From contig JBBWZS010000168.1 of assembly GCA_039649175.1 (NCBI GenBank), positions 1-20,115 on the forward strand: a stretch of 20,115 nucleotides of DNA, given 5' to 3'. The notes under the pieces were generated by a model. It worked only from the letters and a program-made list of their open reading frames with translations, did no database searches and had not been told where the DNA came from. This document shows positions 6,912 to 14,371 of the stretch, one piece after another. Made by a program: the position numbers and the translations under genes. The DNA comes from DATAQC01 sp039649175. Lineage in GTDB: Bacteria; Actinomycetota; Acidimicrobiia; Acidimicrobiales; AC-14. The stretch's first letter is position 1, and the number at the start of each line of letters is the position of its first letter.

Positions 6912-8231
6912 ATGGACCTCGCCGGTGCCATGGCCTATCTGGCCGACCACATCAGCCTCGAGAGCGACCCGTCGGCGGCGGGGGCCCGACGGCGCCTGGA
7001 TGGCATCAAAGACCTCGTCGCCCTGGCCGGCGACCCGCAGTCGGCCTACCCGGTCCTGCACCTGACCGGCACCAACGGCAAGGGCTCGACGGCGCGGATG
7101 CTCACTGCCCTGCTCGTCGAGCGGGGCCTGTCGGTGGGCACCTACACCAGCCCGCACCTGCAACGGCTCAACGAGCGCATGTCGTGGAACGGCGTGCCCA
7201 TCTCCGACGACCACCTGGTGGAGGTGGTGGCGGCCATGGCCGACATCGAGCCTCTCCTCGACGGACGTCCCACCCATTTCGAGGTGCTCACCGCCGCCGC
7301 CCTGCGGTGGTTCGCCGACGTCGCCGTGGACGCCGCGGTCGTGGAGGTCGGCCTGGGCGGGCGCTGGGACGCCACCAACGTGGTCGATGCCGACGTGGCC
7401 GTGGTCACCAACGTGAGCCTCGACCACGCCGAGACCATCGGCCCGCTCCTGAGCGACATCGCCGGGGAGAAGGCCGGCATCGTCAAGCCGGGGACCACCC
7501 TGGTGCTGGGTGAGACCGATCCCGAGCTCACGCCCATCTTCCACGCCGCCGCCGCCCGCGCCCACGCCTCGGCGGTGTGGGAGCGGGGCGTCGACTACGG
7601 CTGCTCGGCCAACCGGTTGGCCCACGGCGGCCGGGTGCTCGACCTGTGGACGCCCGGGGCCCGCTACGACGAGGTCATGGTCCCGGTCCACGGCGCCTTC
7701 CAGGGCGACAACGCCGCCGCCGCCCTGGCCGCCGCCGAGGCCTTCTTCGGCTCGCCCCTCGACGCCGAGGTGGTGGGCGACGCCTTCGCCGGCGTGCGCC
7801 TGCCCGGGCGCCTCGAGGTGGTGGCCCGCTCGCCCCTGTGTGTCCTCGACGGGGCCCACAACCCGGCCGGCGCGCAGGCCGCCTCCGCCGCCCTCGCCGA
7901 GACCTTTGCCGGCGTGGAGGGCCGGATCCTGGTGGTCGGTCTGCTCGGCGGACGCGACCCGGCGGAGATGCTGGTCGCCCTGGGCGCGGCAACCTGCCGG
8001 TTGGTGGTGGCCTGCCCACCCCCGTCGCCCCGGGCTCTCGATCCCCAGGTCGTGGCCGCCGCCGCTGCGGGCATGGGGGTGGACACCGAGGTGGCCGATT
8101 CGGTGCCCGAGGCGGTGGCCCTGGCCCTGAGCCTGGCCGCACCCCAGGAGATGGTCGTGGTGACGGGATCGCTCTACGTGGTGGGCGCGGCCCGGGCCGC
8201 CCTCGTCGGCGACGACCTCCCGGCCCGGTAG
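6912..8231 (+). CDS. folC: Folylpolyglutamate / dihydrofolate synthase
   Basis: FolC adds glutamate to folates with ATP, keeping them in the cell, and in many bacteria also makes dihydrofolate from dihydropteroate. The 439-residue Mur-ligase-like protein has the P-loop TGTNGKGS (52-59), a TSPHL block, VEVGLGGRWDATN, NVSLDHAETIG, GEKAGIVKPG and the late LDGAHNPAGA motif. The ATG at 6912 has no Shine-Dalgarno; an in-frame ATG at 6930 is an alternative start. It lies 57 nt after the H1-like gene, with nothing recognisable in the gap. Whether it has both activities cannot be read from sequence alone. Confidence 0.95.
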   Translation: MDLAGAMAYLADHISLESDPSAAGARRRLDGIKDLVALAGDPQSAYPVLHLTGTNGKGSTARMLTALLVERGLSVGTYTSPHLQRLNERMSWNGVPISDDHLVEVVAAMADIEPLLDGRPTHFEVLTAAALRWFADVAVDAAVVEVGLGGRWDATNVVDADVAVVTNVSLDHAETIGPLLSDIAGEKAGIVKPGTTLVLGETDPELTPIFHAAAARAHASAVWERGVDYGCSANRLAHGGRVLDLWTPGARYDEVMVPVHGAFQGDNAAAALAAAEAFFGSPLDAEVVGDAFAGVRLPGRLEVVARSPLCVLDGAHNPAGAQAASAALAETFAGVEGRILVVGLLGGRDPAEMLVALGAATCRLVVACPPPSPRALDPQVVAAAAAGMGVDTEVADSVPEAVALALSLAAPQEMVVVTGSLYVVGAARAALVGDDLPAR

Positions 8232-8260
8232 CCGGCGGCGGGGCCTCGGGATCGAGCCGA

Positions 8261-8266
8261 TAGGGT
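8261..8266 (+). promoter_or_regulatory. -10 box of ndk promoter, leaderless type
   Basis: TAGGGT ends 9 nt before the ndk ATG, which has no Shine-Dalgarno. The box is flanked by an inverted repeat, GGGATC (8248-8253) and GATCCC (8270-8275), the right arm touching the start codon. No clear -35 was found. Confidence 0.4.
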
Positions 8267-8275
8267 GCGGATCCC

Positions 8276-8683
8276 ATGGAACGAACCCTCGTCATCGCCA
8301 AACCCGACGCTGTCGAACGCCGCCTGGTGGGTGAGATCGTGGGCCGCCTGGAGGCCAAGGGCCTGAGCCTGGTGGCCGTCGAGCTGCGCACCATCGGCGC
8401 CGCCACCGCCGAGACGCACTACGGCGAGCACCGGGACAAGCCGTTCTTCGCCGACCTGGTGCGCTTCATCACCCGCAGCCCGTCGCTGCTGATGGTGGTG
8501 GAGGGGCCCGAGGCCACCATCGCCATGGTGCGCACGCTGATGGGTGCCACCAACCCGGCCAACGCCGACATGGGCACCATTCGCGGCGACCTGGCCACCG
8601 AGACCACAGAGAACCTGGTCCACGGAAGCGACAGCGCGGAGTCCGCCCAGCGGGAGATCGGCCTGTTCTTCCCGGCCCTGTGA
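8276..8683 (+). CDS. ndk: Nucleoside diphosphate kinase
   Basis: Ndk balances nucleoside triphosphate pools by moving the gamma phosphate through a phosphohistidine. The 135-residue length is normal for the family. The catalytic His116 lies in NLVHGSDS, the N-terminus ERTLVIAKPDAV is standard, and the Kpn-loop region ATNPANADMGTIRGDLA is intact. It follows folC by 44 nt with its own candidate -10 box, so it may be transcribed separately as well as by read-through. The folC-ndk-mreB order is conserved in Actinobacteria. Confidence 0.98.
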   Translation: MERTLVIAKPDAVERRLVGEIVGRLEAKGLSLVAVELRTIGAATAETHYGEHRDKPFFADLVRFITRSPSLLMVVEGPEATIAMVRTLMGATNPANADMGTIRGDLATETTENLVHGSDSAESAQREIGLFFPAL

Positions 8684-8715
8684 TGCCGCGGGTTGTGGCG
8701 GGCTACCCGAAGGCC

Positions 8716-8721
8716 TAGCCT
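8716..8721 (+). promoter_or_regulatory. Candidate -10 box upstream of mreB
   Basis: TAGCCT would give a transcript start near 8728 and a leader of about 30 nt, long enough for the GGAG Shine-Dalgarno (8745-8748) before the mreB ATG. No good -35 is visible. Confidence 0.35.
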
Positions 8722-8757
8722 GGCGTCGACCACACCCCCGGCGTGGAGCCTGCTCGA

Positions 8758-9795
8758 ATGTCCGACAACTTCTTCGCCGCCTTCCTGGGTCGTGACATGG
8801 CCGTCGACCTGGGCACCGCCAACACCCTGGTGTACATCCGGGGCAAGGGCATCGTCCTCAACGAGCCGTCGGTCGTCGCCGTCAACGTGAAGGACGGCCG
8901 GCCCCTGGCCGTGGGCCTCGAGGCCAAGCGCATGATCGGGCGCACCCCGAGCCACATCCAGGCCATCCGGCCCCTCAAAGACGGGGTCATCAACAACTTC
9001 GAGATCACCGAGAAGATGCTGCGGTACTTCATCCACCGGGTCCACCAGCGGCGCTTCGCCAAGCCCCGGATGGTGATCTGCGTCCCGTCGGGCGTGACCG
9101 GTGTGGAGAAGCGGGCCGTGCAGGAGGCCGCCGAGTTCGCCGGCGCCCGCAAGACGCCGTTCATCATCGAAGAGCCCATGGCGGCGGCCATCGGCGCCGG
9201 GCTGCCCGTCCACGAGCCGACCGGCAACATGGTGGTCGACATCGGCGGCGGCACCACCGAGGTGGCCGTCATCTCCCTGGGTGGCATCGTCGTCAGCCAG
9301 TCGGTGCGCATCGGCGGCGACAAGCTCGACCAGGCCATCATCGCCTTCATCAAGAAGGAGTACTCCCTCGCCCTGGGCGAGAGCACGGCCGAGGAGATCA
9401 AGATCGCCCTCGGGTCGGCCTACCACCTCGAAGAGGAGGTCCGGGCCGAGATCCGCGGCCGCGACCTGGTCACCGGCCTGCCCAAGACCATCGTCACCAG
9501 CACCGAGGAGGTGCGCGAGGCGCTGGCCGAGCCCGTCAGCTCCATCGTCGACGCGGTCAAGACCACGCTCGACAAGACGCCCCCCGAGCTGGCCGCCGAC
9601 ATCATGGAGCAGGGGATCGTGCTCACCGGCGGCGGCGCCCTTCTCCACGGCCTCGACGTCCGCCTCCAGCACGAGACCGGCATGCCCATCGTCATCGCCC
9701 GGGACCCGTTGCACTCGGTGGCCATCGGCTCGGGTCAGTGTCTCGAGGAGTTCAACGTGCTTCGGCAGGTGCTGGCCAACTCCGGCGAGCGATGA
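8758..9795 (+). CDS. mreB: Actin-like cell shape protein MreB
   Basis: MreB polymerises on the inner face of the membrane and directs sidewall peptidoglycan synthesis. The 345-residue protein has the actin-fold ATP motifs: phosphate-1 DLGTANTLVY (17-26), phosphate-2 DIGGGTTEVA (161-170) and the adenosine motif ending in GIVLTGGGALLHG. The N-terminus MSDNFFAAFLG could be a short membrane-binding helix. The ATG at 8758 was chosen because GGAG lies 9 nt before it and MSDNFFAAFLGRDMAVDLG matches the family start; an in-frame GTG at 8743 overlaps that Shine-Dalgarno. It heads the elongasome cluster. Confidence 0.98.
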   Translation: MSDNFFAAFLGRDMAVDLGTANTLVYIRGKGIVLNEPSVVAVNVKDGRPLAVGLEAKRMIGRTPSHIQAIRPLKDGVINNFEITEKMLRYFIHRVHQRRFAKPRMVICVPSGVTGVEKRAVQEAAEFAGARKTPFIIEEPMAAAIGAGLPVHEPTGNMVVDIGGGTTEVAVISLGGIVVSQSVRIGGDKLDQAIIAFIKKEYSLALGESTAEEIKIALGSAYHLEEEVRAEIRGRDLVTGLPKTIVTSTEEVREALAEPVSSIVDAVKTTLDKTPPELAADIMEQGIVLTGGGALLHGLDVRLQHETGMPIVIARDPLHSVAIGSGQCLEEFNVLRQVLANSGER

Positions 9796-9880
9796 CGGTT
9801 TCTCCTCGCAAGCGGAGCTTGCCCGGCTCGTCTTGACCGCCCGGCAACTGCACCGGGTCGCCGCCCGTCGCGAGTCCTAG
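9792..9880 (+). other. Two overlapping mini-ORFs filling the mreB-mreC gap
   Basis: ATG 9792 overlaps the mreB stop (ATGA) and encodes MTVSPRKRSLPGSS, ending at TGA 9834-9836. TTG 9833 overlaps that stop (TTGA) and encodes MTARQLHRVAARRES, ending at TAG 9878-9880, 6 nt before the mreC ATG. Together they carry translation across almost the whole gap. Neither looks like a known peptide; both are basic. Confidence 0.25.
9808..9822 (+). other. Small hairpin after mreB
   Basis: GCAAGC and GCTTGC form a perfect 6-bp stem with a GGA loop, 12 nt after the mreB stop. There is no U-tract. It could modestly reduce mreC expression relative to mreB or mark an mRNA processing point. Confidence 0.35.
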
Positions 9881-9886
9881 CGGCGC

Positions 9887-10723
9887 ATGGCCGTCTACCG
9901 CCGTTCGCGGCGTCACCGCTTCTTGCTGGTGCTGTTGGTGCTCTCCTCCATCACCGTCATCACCCTCGACTTCCGGGGCCAGAGCGGTGGCCTCCTCGAC
10001 AGCGTCCGCAACAGCGCCCGGGACGCCTTCGCCCCCGTGCAGTCCGCGGCCGACAGGGTCTTCAACCCCGTCGGGGACCTCTTCGGTGGGGTCACCCGCT
10101 ACGGGAGCCTCAAGACCGAGAACGCCCGCCTGCGCGACCAGCTGTCCCAGGCCCGCAGCGAGAGCCTGCGCCAGGCGGGGGCAGAGCGGGAGCTGGAGAA
10201 CCTCCGGGCCTTGCAGGACCTGGCCTTCGCCCCGGGCATGGCCGCCGTGTCGGCGCGGGTCGTGTCGACCGGCCCGTCCAACTTCCAGCTCACGGTCACC
10301 ATCGACAAGGGCAGCGACCAGAAGGTGGACAAGGGGATGCCCGTGGTCACCGGCGCCGGCCTGGTGGGCCGGGTGGTCGACGTGTCGCGCTCACGGGCGA
10401 CGGTGACCCTCGTCACCGACCGCTCGTCCAACGTGGGCATCCGTTTCCAGTCCACCGGGAGCCTGGCCATCGCCCGGGGCGCGGGGGCGGGCCGGCCCCT
10501 GCCCGTCGACCTGGTCGACGTGAACACCCCGGTGGCGCCCGGGGAGGCGGTGGTCACCAGCGGGCTCCAGGACAGCGTGTTCCCCCCGGACATCCCGGTC
10601 GGCAGGGTGAGGGCGTCCAAGGTGCAGGCGGGCGCCCTGTCCCAGGACGTCACCATCGACCCGGTGGTGGACTTCACCAGGATCGAGTTCGTGAAGGTCC
10701 TCCTGTGGAAGGGCCAACAGTGA
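9887..10723 (+). CDS. mreC: Rod shape-determining protein MreC
   Basis: MreC is a bitopic membrane protein that activates the PBP2-RodA synthase from outside the membrane. The 278-residue sequence has a basic cytoplasmic start (RRSRRHR), one transmembrane segment (about 12-27), a predicted coiled coil (about 74-112, with KTENARLRDQLSQARSES) and a beta-rich C-terminal domain (about 119-275) with VSTGPSNFQLTVTIDKGS and the GLVGRVVDVS motif. An in-frame TAG at 9878 precludes a much earlier start. No Shine-Dalgarno is visible. The stop overlaps mreD by 4 nt. Confidence 0.96.
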   Translation: MAVYRRSRRHRFLLVLLVLSSITVITLDFRGQSGGLLDSVRNSARDAFAPVQSAADRVFNPVGDLFGGVTRYGSLKTENARLRDQLSQARSESLRQAGAERELENLRALQDLAFAPGMAAVSARVVSTGPSNFQLTVTIDKGSDQKVDKGMPVVTGAGLVGRVVDVSRSRATVTLVTDRSSNVGIRFQSTGSLAIARGAGAGRPLPVDLVDVNTPVAPGEAVVTSGLQDSVFPPDIPVGRVRASKVQAGALSQDVTIDPVVDFTRIEFVKVLLWKGQQ

Positions 10724-11232
10724 GCGCCGACGCCCGCTTCCGGGTGCCGCTGGTCATCCTCACGGCTCTCATCGTCGACATGTCGGTGCTGAGCCGGGTC
10801 CGGGTGGCGGGCACCATGGCCGACCTCATGCTGCTGCTGGCCATCGCCGCGGGGATCACCGGCGGTGCTTCGCGGGGCGCGGTGGTGGGGTTCACCGCCG
10901 GCATCGCCGTCGACCTGTTCCTGCAGACGCCGTTCGGGCTGTCCGCCCTGGTGTTCTGCATCGTCGGCTACGGGGTGGGCACGGCCGAGTCCGGCATCCT
11001 GCGTGCCTCGTGGTGGATCCCGGTGCTGACCGCCTTCGTGGCCAGCGCCGCCGGCGAGCTCGCCTTCGCGGTGATCGGCTCGGTGGTGGGCGACTCCCAG
11101 CTGCTCACCGGCCGCCTCTGGTTGATCATCTTCATCGCGGCGTCCATGAACGCCCTGCTGGCCCCCCTGACCGTGCGCACCATGGCCTGGGCCTTCGACC
11201 GCGACCCAACCCGGCGCGGCTACGTGGTATGA
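10720..11232 (+). CDS. mreD: Rod shape-determining membrane protein MreD
   Basis: MreD is a small polytopic membrane protein of the elongasome. The 170-residue product has several hydrophobic segments (about 8-24, 32-50, 52-72, 77-90, 98-120 and 130-150) and the loosely conserved GFTAGIAVDLFLQTPFGLSA region. Identification rests on topology, that motif and its place between mreC and the PBP2 gene. The GTG at 10720 forms a GTGA overlap with the mreC stop and has GGAAGGG upstream, so it is preferred over a start at 10705. It ends in ATGA, which begins a four-codon mini-ORF reaching the PBP2 start. Confidence 0.92.
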   Translation: MSADARFRVPLVILTALIVDMSVLSRVRVAGTMADLMLLLAIAAGITGGASRGAVVGFTAGIAVDLFLQTPFGLSALVFCIVGYGVGTAESGILRASWWIPVLTAFVASAAGELAFAVIGSVVGDSQLLTGRLWLIIFIAASMNALLAPLTVRTMAWAFDRDPTRRGYVV

Positions 11233-11243
11233 GCAGAGGGTGA
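11229..11243 (+). other. Four-codon mini-ORF linking mreD and mrdA
   Basis: ATG 11229 overlaps the mreD stop (ATGA), encodes MSRG, and its TGA at 11241-11243 overlaps the mrdA GTG (GTGA). One extra G in the GGG run at 11238-11240 would fuse it in frame to mrdA, so a one-base sequence error is an alternative. Confidence 0.3.
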
Positions 11244-13141
11244 CGCCCGACTCGAGCCGGCTGCGCATGGGGATCCTCGGCATGATCGTCATCTCGCTGT
11301 TCGCGGCCATGCTCGTCCGCCTCTGGTACCTCCAGGTCCTGGCCGCGCCCGCCCTGTCGGTGGAGGCGCAGAACAACGGCGTCCGCCTGGTCACCACCGA
11401 GGCTCCCCGGGGGCGGATCCTCGACCGCAACGGCAAGGTCCTCGTCGACAACCGGGTGGTGGACGCGGTGACGCTGAGCCGTAGCGACGCCGACCGCCAC
11501 CCCGACATCCTGGCCCGCCTCGCCCCGGTCCTCGGAGCCACCACCGACGAGCTGACCAAGCGGGTCCACGACGACAAGTTCAGCGCCTTCAAGCCCGTGC
11601 CCATCAAAGAGGCCGTGCCCAAGGAGAAGTTGATCTACATCAAGGAGCACCAGTCCGACTTCCCCGGGGTCGACGCCGTGCAGCTGACCCAGCGGGAGTA
11701 CCCCAACGGCACCGTGGGCGCCCACCTGCTGGGTTATGTGGGCCAGATCAACGACAAGGAGCTGGCCTCCCGCAAGGGCGGCGGTTACAAGGCCGGTGAC
11801 ACCATCGGCAAGTCGGGGGTGGAGCAGGCCTACGAGGCCGACCTGCGGGGCCAGCCCGCGGTGGAGAAGCTCGAGGTCGATTCCAAGGGCCACGTCCTGC
11901 GCACGCTCAGCTTCCAACCGGCGGTGCAGGGCCACGACCTGCAGCTCACCATCGACCTCGACGTGCAGATCGTGGCCGAGGAGTCGTTGCAGAACGGCTT
12001 GGATCAGGCCCGCAACGTCTACGACCGCATCACCGGCGAGAGCTTCAAGGCCCCGGCGGGGGCAGCGGTGGTCCTCGACCCCAACAACGGGTCGGTCCTG
12101 GCCATGGCGTCCAATCCCACCTACGACCCCCGCGACTTCGTCGACGGCATCAGCCCGGCCAAGTTCGCCGAGTTCCAGGACCCCGCCGGCTTCTTCCCCC
12201 TGAACAACCGCGCCCTCCAGGGCCTGTACGCCCCGGGGTCGACCTTCAAGCTGGTCACGGGCATCACCGCCCTCGAGAAGGGCCTCATCGCCCCCAGGGA
12301 CACCGTCGCCGACACCGGGTCGATCACCGTCGGGGGCCGGGTCTTCCGCAACGCCTTGAGCGAGGTCAACGGCCGCATCGACCTGCCCCGCGCCGTGACC
12401 GTGTCGAGCGACGTGTTCTTCTACGACCTGGGCAAGAGGTTCTGGGAGGCGAGGGACCGCTTCGGCACCACGCCGATCCAGGACGTGGCTCACAGCCTCG
12501 GGCTCGGCGGGCCCACCGGCATCGACCTGCCCTTCGAGAGCGACGGCCGGGTGCCCGACCCGGCCAGCAGGAAGAAGGCCCACGACGCCAACCCCGCGGT
12601 CTTCCCCACCCGCGACTGGTTCACCGGCGACAACATGATCCTGGGAGTCGGCCAGGGCGACCTGGTGGTGAGCCCGGTGCAGCTGGCCGACGCCTATGCC
12701 ACCTTCGCCAACGGGGGCACGGTCTACGCTCCGAGGGTCGCCGCCAATGTCCTCGACGCCAGCTCCCAGGTCGTCCGCAAGATCGAACCGCAGGTCACCC
12801 GCAAGGTCGATCTGCCGGCATCGGTGCGCGCCCCGCTGCTGGCCGGCTTCGAAGGAGCCGTCGCCGATCCCAAGGGCACGGCGTTCCCCGCCTTCCAAGG
12901 CTTCCCGCTGTCGCAGTTCTCGGTGGCGGGCAAGACCGGGACGGCCGAGGTGGCGGGCAAGCAGGACACGGCCCTGTTCAGCGCCTTCGCGCCCGCCGAC
13001 GACCCGAAGTTCGAGGTCACGGTGGTGATGGAGCAGTCGGGGTTCGGCGCGGCCGCCGCCGCCCCGGTGGCCCGGCGGGTCCTCGAGCAGCTGGCCGGCC
13101 TGGCGCCCCAACCGGTCAACCGCGTCGGCGGCAGCGACTGA
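11240..13141 (+). CDS. mrdA: Penicillin-binding protein 2 (class B transpeptidase of the elongasome)
   Basis: This 633-residue protein cross-links peptidoglycan during sidewall growth, working with RodA. It has an N-terminal transmembrane anchor (about 11-29), the pedestal domain beginning with APRGRILDRNG (55-65), and a transpeptidase domain with the three active-site motifs STFK (334-337, nucleophile Ser334), SSD (389-391, the SxN position) and KTG (565-567). The GTG at 11240 is provisional: it has no properly spaced Shine-Dalgarno, and ATG 11267 (residue 10) is an alternative. It follows mreD by 7 nt through a mini-ORF, and its TGA is the first element of the TGATG chain leading to rodA. 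Identity as a class B PBP is secure; assignment as PBP2 rests on neighbours mreBCD and rodA. Confidence 0.95.
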   Translation: MTPDSSRLRMGILGMIVISLFAAMLVRLWYLQVLAAPALSVEAQNNGVRLVTTEAPRGRILDRNGKVLVDNRVVDAVTLSRSDADRHPDILARLAPVLGATTDELTKRVHDDKFSAFKPVPIKEAVPKEKLIYIKEHQSDFPGVDAVQLTQREYPNGTVGAHLLGYVGQINDKELASRKGGGYKAGDTIGKSGVEQAYEADLRGQPAVEKLEVDSKGHVLRTLSFQPAVQGHDLQLTIDLDVQIVAEESLQNGLDQARNVYDRITGESFKAPAGAAVVLDPNNGSVLAMASNPTYDPRDFVDGISPAKFAEFQDPAGFFPLNNRALQGLYAPGSTFKLVTGITALEKGLIAPRDTVADTGSITVGGRVFRNALSEVNGRIDLPRAVTVSSDVFFYDLGKRFWEARDRFGTTPIQDVAHSLGLGGPTGIDLPFESDGRVPDPASRKKAHDANPAVFPTRDWFTGDNMILGVGQGDLVVSPVQLADAYATFANGGTVYAPRVAANVLDASSQVVRKIEPQVTRKVDLPASVRAPLLAGFEGAVADPKGTAFPAFQGFPLSQFSVAGKTGTAEVAGKQDTALFSAFAPADDPKFEVTVVMEQSGFGAAAAAPVARRVLEQLAGLAPQPVNRVGGSD

Positions 13142-13180
13142 TGCCCGGCGGCAGCGAGTGATGCCCGGCGGCAGCGAGTG
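13121..13180 (+). repeat. 20-bp tandem repeat at the mrdA-rodA junction
   Basis: The unit atgcccggcggcagcgagtg occurs twice exactly (13141-13160 and 13161-13180). A degenerate copy precedes it at 13121-13140, where 14 of the last 15 bases match; that copy forms the 3' end of mrdA. Twenty is not a multiple of three, yet each copy starts with ATG and supplies a TGA overlapping the next ATG. Confidence 0.95.
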
Positions 13181-13181
13181 A
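13141..13181 (+). other. Two identical six-codon mini-ORFs between mrdA and rodA
   Basis: ATG 13141 (sharing its A with the mrdA TGA) encodes MPGGSE and stops at TGA 13159-13161. ATG 13161 encodes the same peptide and stops at TGA 13179-13181, whose A begins the rodA ATG. This gives three consecutive TGATG junctions. A relay by reinitiation is possible but unproven. Confidence 0.45.
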
Positions 13182-14341
13182 TGGCTGCACCCACACTGCG
13201 GGGCGTGCGCCCCGCCAGTCGCGGCACCACGCGCGAGCTGGCCGCACCCTGGCGCCACATCGACCTCGTCCTGCTGGGCGCGGTGCTGGTGATCACCGCC
13301 CTCAGCCTGGTCATGATCTATTCGGCCACCCGCAACCAGCAGGCGGCCACCGCCCTGGGGGGTGGGTACTACCTCAAGCGCCAGGCCGTCTACGTGGGCG
13401 TCGGCCTGGCGGCCATGGCCGTCGTCGCCCTCATCGACTACCGCTCGCTGCCCGAGCTGGCGCCCGTCCTCTACGTGGTCACCCTGCTCGTGCTCCTGCT
13501 CGTGGTGTCGCCCCTGGGCGCGACGAAGCGGGGATCACAGGCGTGGTTCCAGCTGGGAGGGTTCCAGCTGGAGCCCTCCGAGTTCGCCAAGGCCACCATG
13601 ATCGTGTGCCTCAGCGCCTTCATCGCCCGCCACCGGTCCGATCTCGACGGAGGGCGCCTGGCCGCCGTCCTCGGGCTGATCGCCGTGCCCCTCGTGCTCA
13701 TCTACCGCCAGCCCGACTTCGGCACCTCCATGGTGTTCGCGGGCATCCTCCTGGCCCTGCTGCTGGTGGGCGGAGCCCGGCCGCGCCACCTCGCCGCTCT
13801 CATCCTGCTGGGCGTGCTGGCCGCGGGTGCCATCCTCCAGCTCGGCGTGCTCAAGGAGTACCAGGTCGCCCGGCTCTCGGCCTTCTTCAACCCCCAGGGC
13901 GACGCCCAGGGAACCGCGTACAACCTGCGCCAGTCCCAGACCGCCATCGCCGCCGGAGGGATGAAGGGCAAGGGCGTGTTCGAAGGCTCGCAGACCAACC
14001 TGTCGTTCGTGCCCGAGCAGCACACCGACTTCATCTTCACCGCCGTCGGCGAGCAGTTGGGCTTCGTCGGGGCGGTGACGCTGCTGGCCCTGTTCGCCAT
14101 CGTGGTGTGGCGGACGTGGCGATCAGCGGTGGTGTCGCGCGACCGCTTCGGCACGCTCATCTGCGTCGGGGTCATGGCCATGATCGTCTTCCAGGTGTTC
14201 GAGAACGTGGGCATGACCATGGGCATCACGCCCGTGGCCGGCATCCCGTTACCGCTGATGTCCTACGGTGGCTCGTCGACGGTGGCCAGCTTCGTGTGCA
14301 TCGGCCTGGTGCTCAACGTGCACATGCGCCGCTTCGCCTGA
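13181..14341 (+). CDS. rodA: RodA, SEDS-family peptidoglycan glycosyltransferase
   Basis: RodA polymerises lipid II into glycan strands for cell elongation in complex with PBP2. The 386-residue protein has about ten hydrophobic segments, the SEDS motif QLEPSEFAK (129-137), the catalytic-loop Asp283 in PEQHTDFIFTAVGEQLGF, and the signature GITPVAGIPLPLMSYGGSS near the end. The ATG at 13181 is the first ATG in frame (a GTG directly precedes it) and overlaps the second mini-ORF stop as TGATG. Placement after mreBCD and mrdA favours RodA over the sister protein FtsW. Its stop codon lies inside a hairpin. Confidence 0.95.
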   Translation: MAAPTLRGVRPASRGTTRELAAPWRHIDLVLLGAVLVITALSLVMIYSATRNQQAATALGGGYYLKRQAVYVGVGLAAMAVVALIDYRSLPELAPVLYVVTLLVLLLVVSPLGATKRGSQAWFQLGGFQLEPSEFAKATMIVCLSAFIARHRSDLDGGRLAAVLGLIAVPLVLIYRQPDFGTSMVFAGILLALLLVGGARPRHLAALILLGVLAAGAILQLGVLKEYQVARLSAFFNPQGDAQGTAYNLRQSQTAIAAGGMKGKGVFEGSQTNLSFVPEQHTDFIFTAVGEQLGFVGAVTLLALFAIVVWRTWRSAVVSRDRFGTLICVGVMAMIVFQVFENVGMTMGITPVAGIPLPLMSYGGSSTVASFVCIGLVLNVHMRRFA

Positions 14342-14353
14342 GGGCTCTCAGGC
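14336..14353 (+). terminator. Hairpin over the rodA stop codon
   Basis: GCCTGAG and CTCAGGC form a perfect 7-bp stem with a GGCT loop and include the rodA TGA. There is no U-tract. It sits just before a new -10 box, so it probably marks the end of the elongasome operon. Confidence 0.5.
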
Positions 14354-14365
14354 CGGCCGCAGGGC

Positions 14366-14371
14366 TATAGT
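14366..14371 (+). promoter_or_regulatory. -10 box of rne promoter
   Basis: TATAGT is one of the two best -10 boxes in the window and lies directly after the rodA hairpin. It predicts a transcript start near 14378-14380, about 260 nt before the rne ATG. A -35 is not obvious. Confidence 0.6.

Noticed and set aside
8683..8718. An 11-codon ORF starting on the ndk stop (TGATG).
   Set aside because: It ends 39 nt before mreB and does not reach the mreB start, so it does not form the same kind of relay; mreB has its own Shine-Dalgarno.
11132..13258. A long (about 700-codon) antisense frame across mrdA.
   Set aside because: Composition is Gly/Val/His/Asp-rich shadow of mrdA codons with no motif, and mrdA itself is unambiguous.
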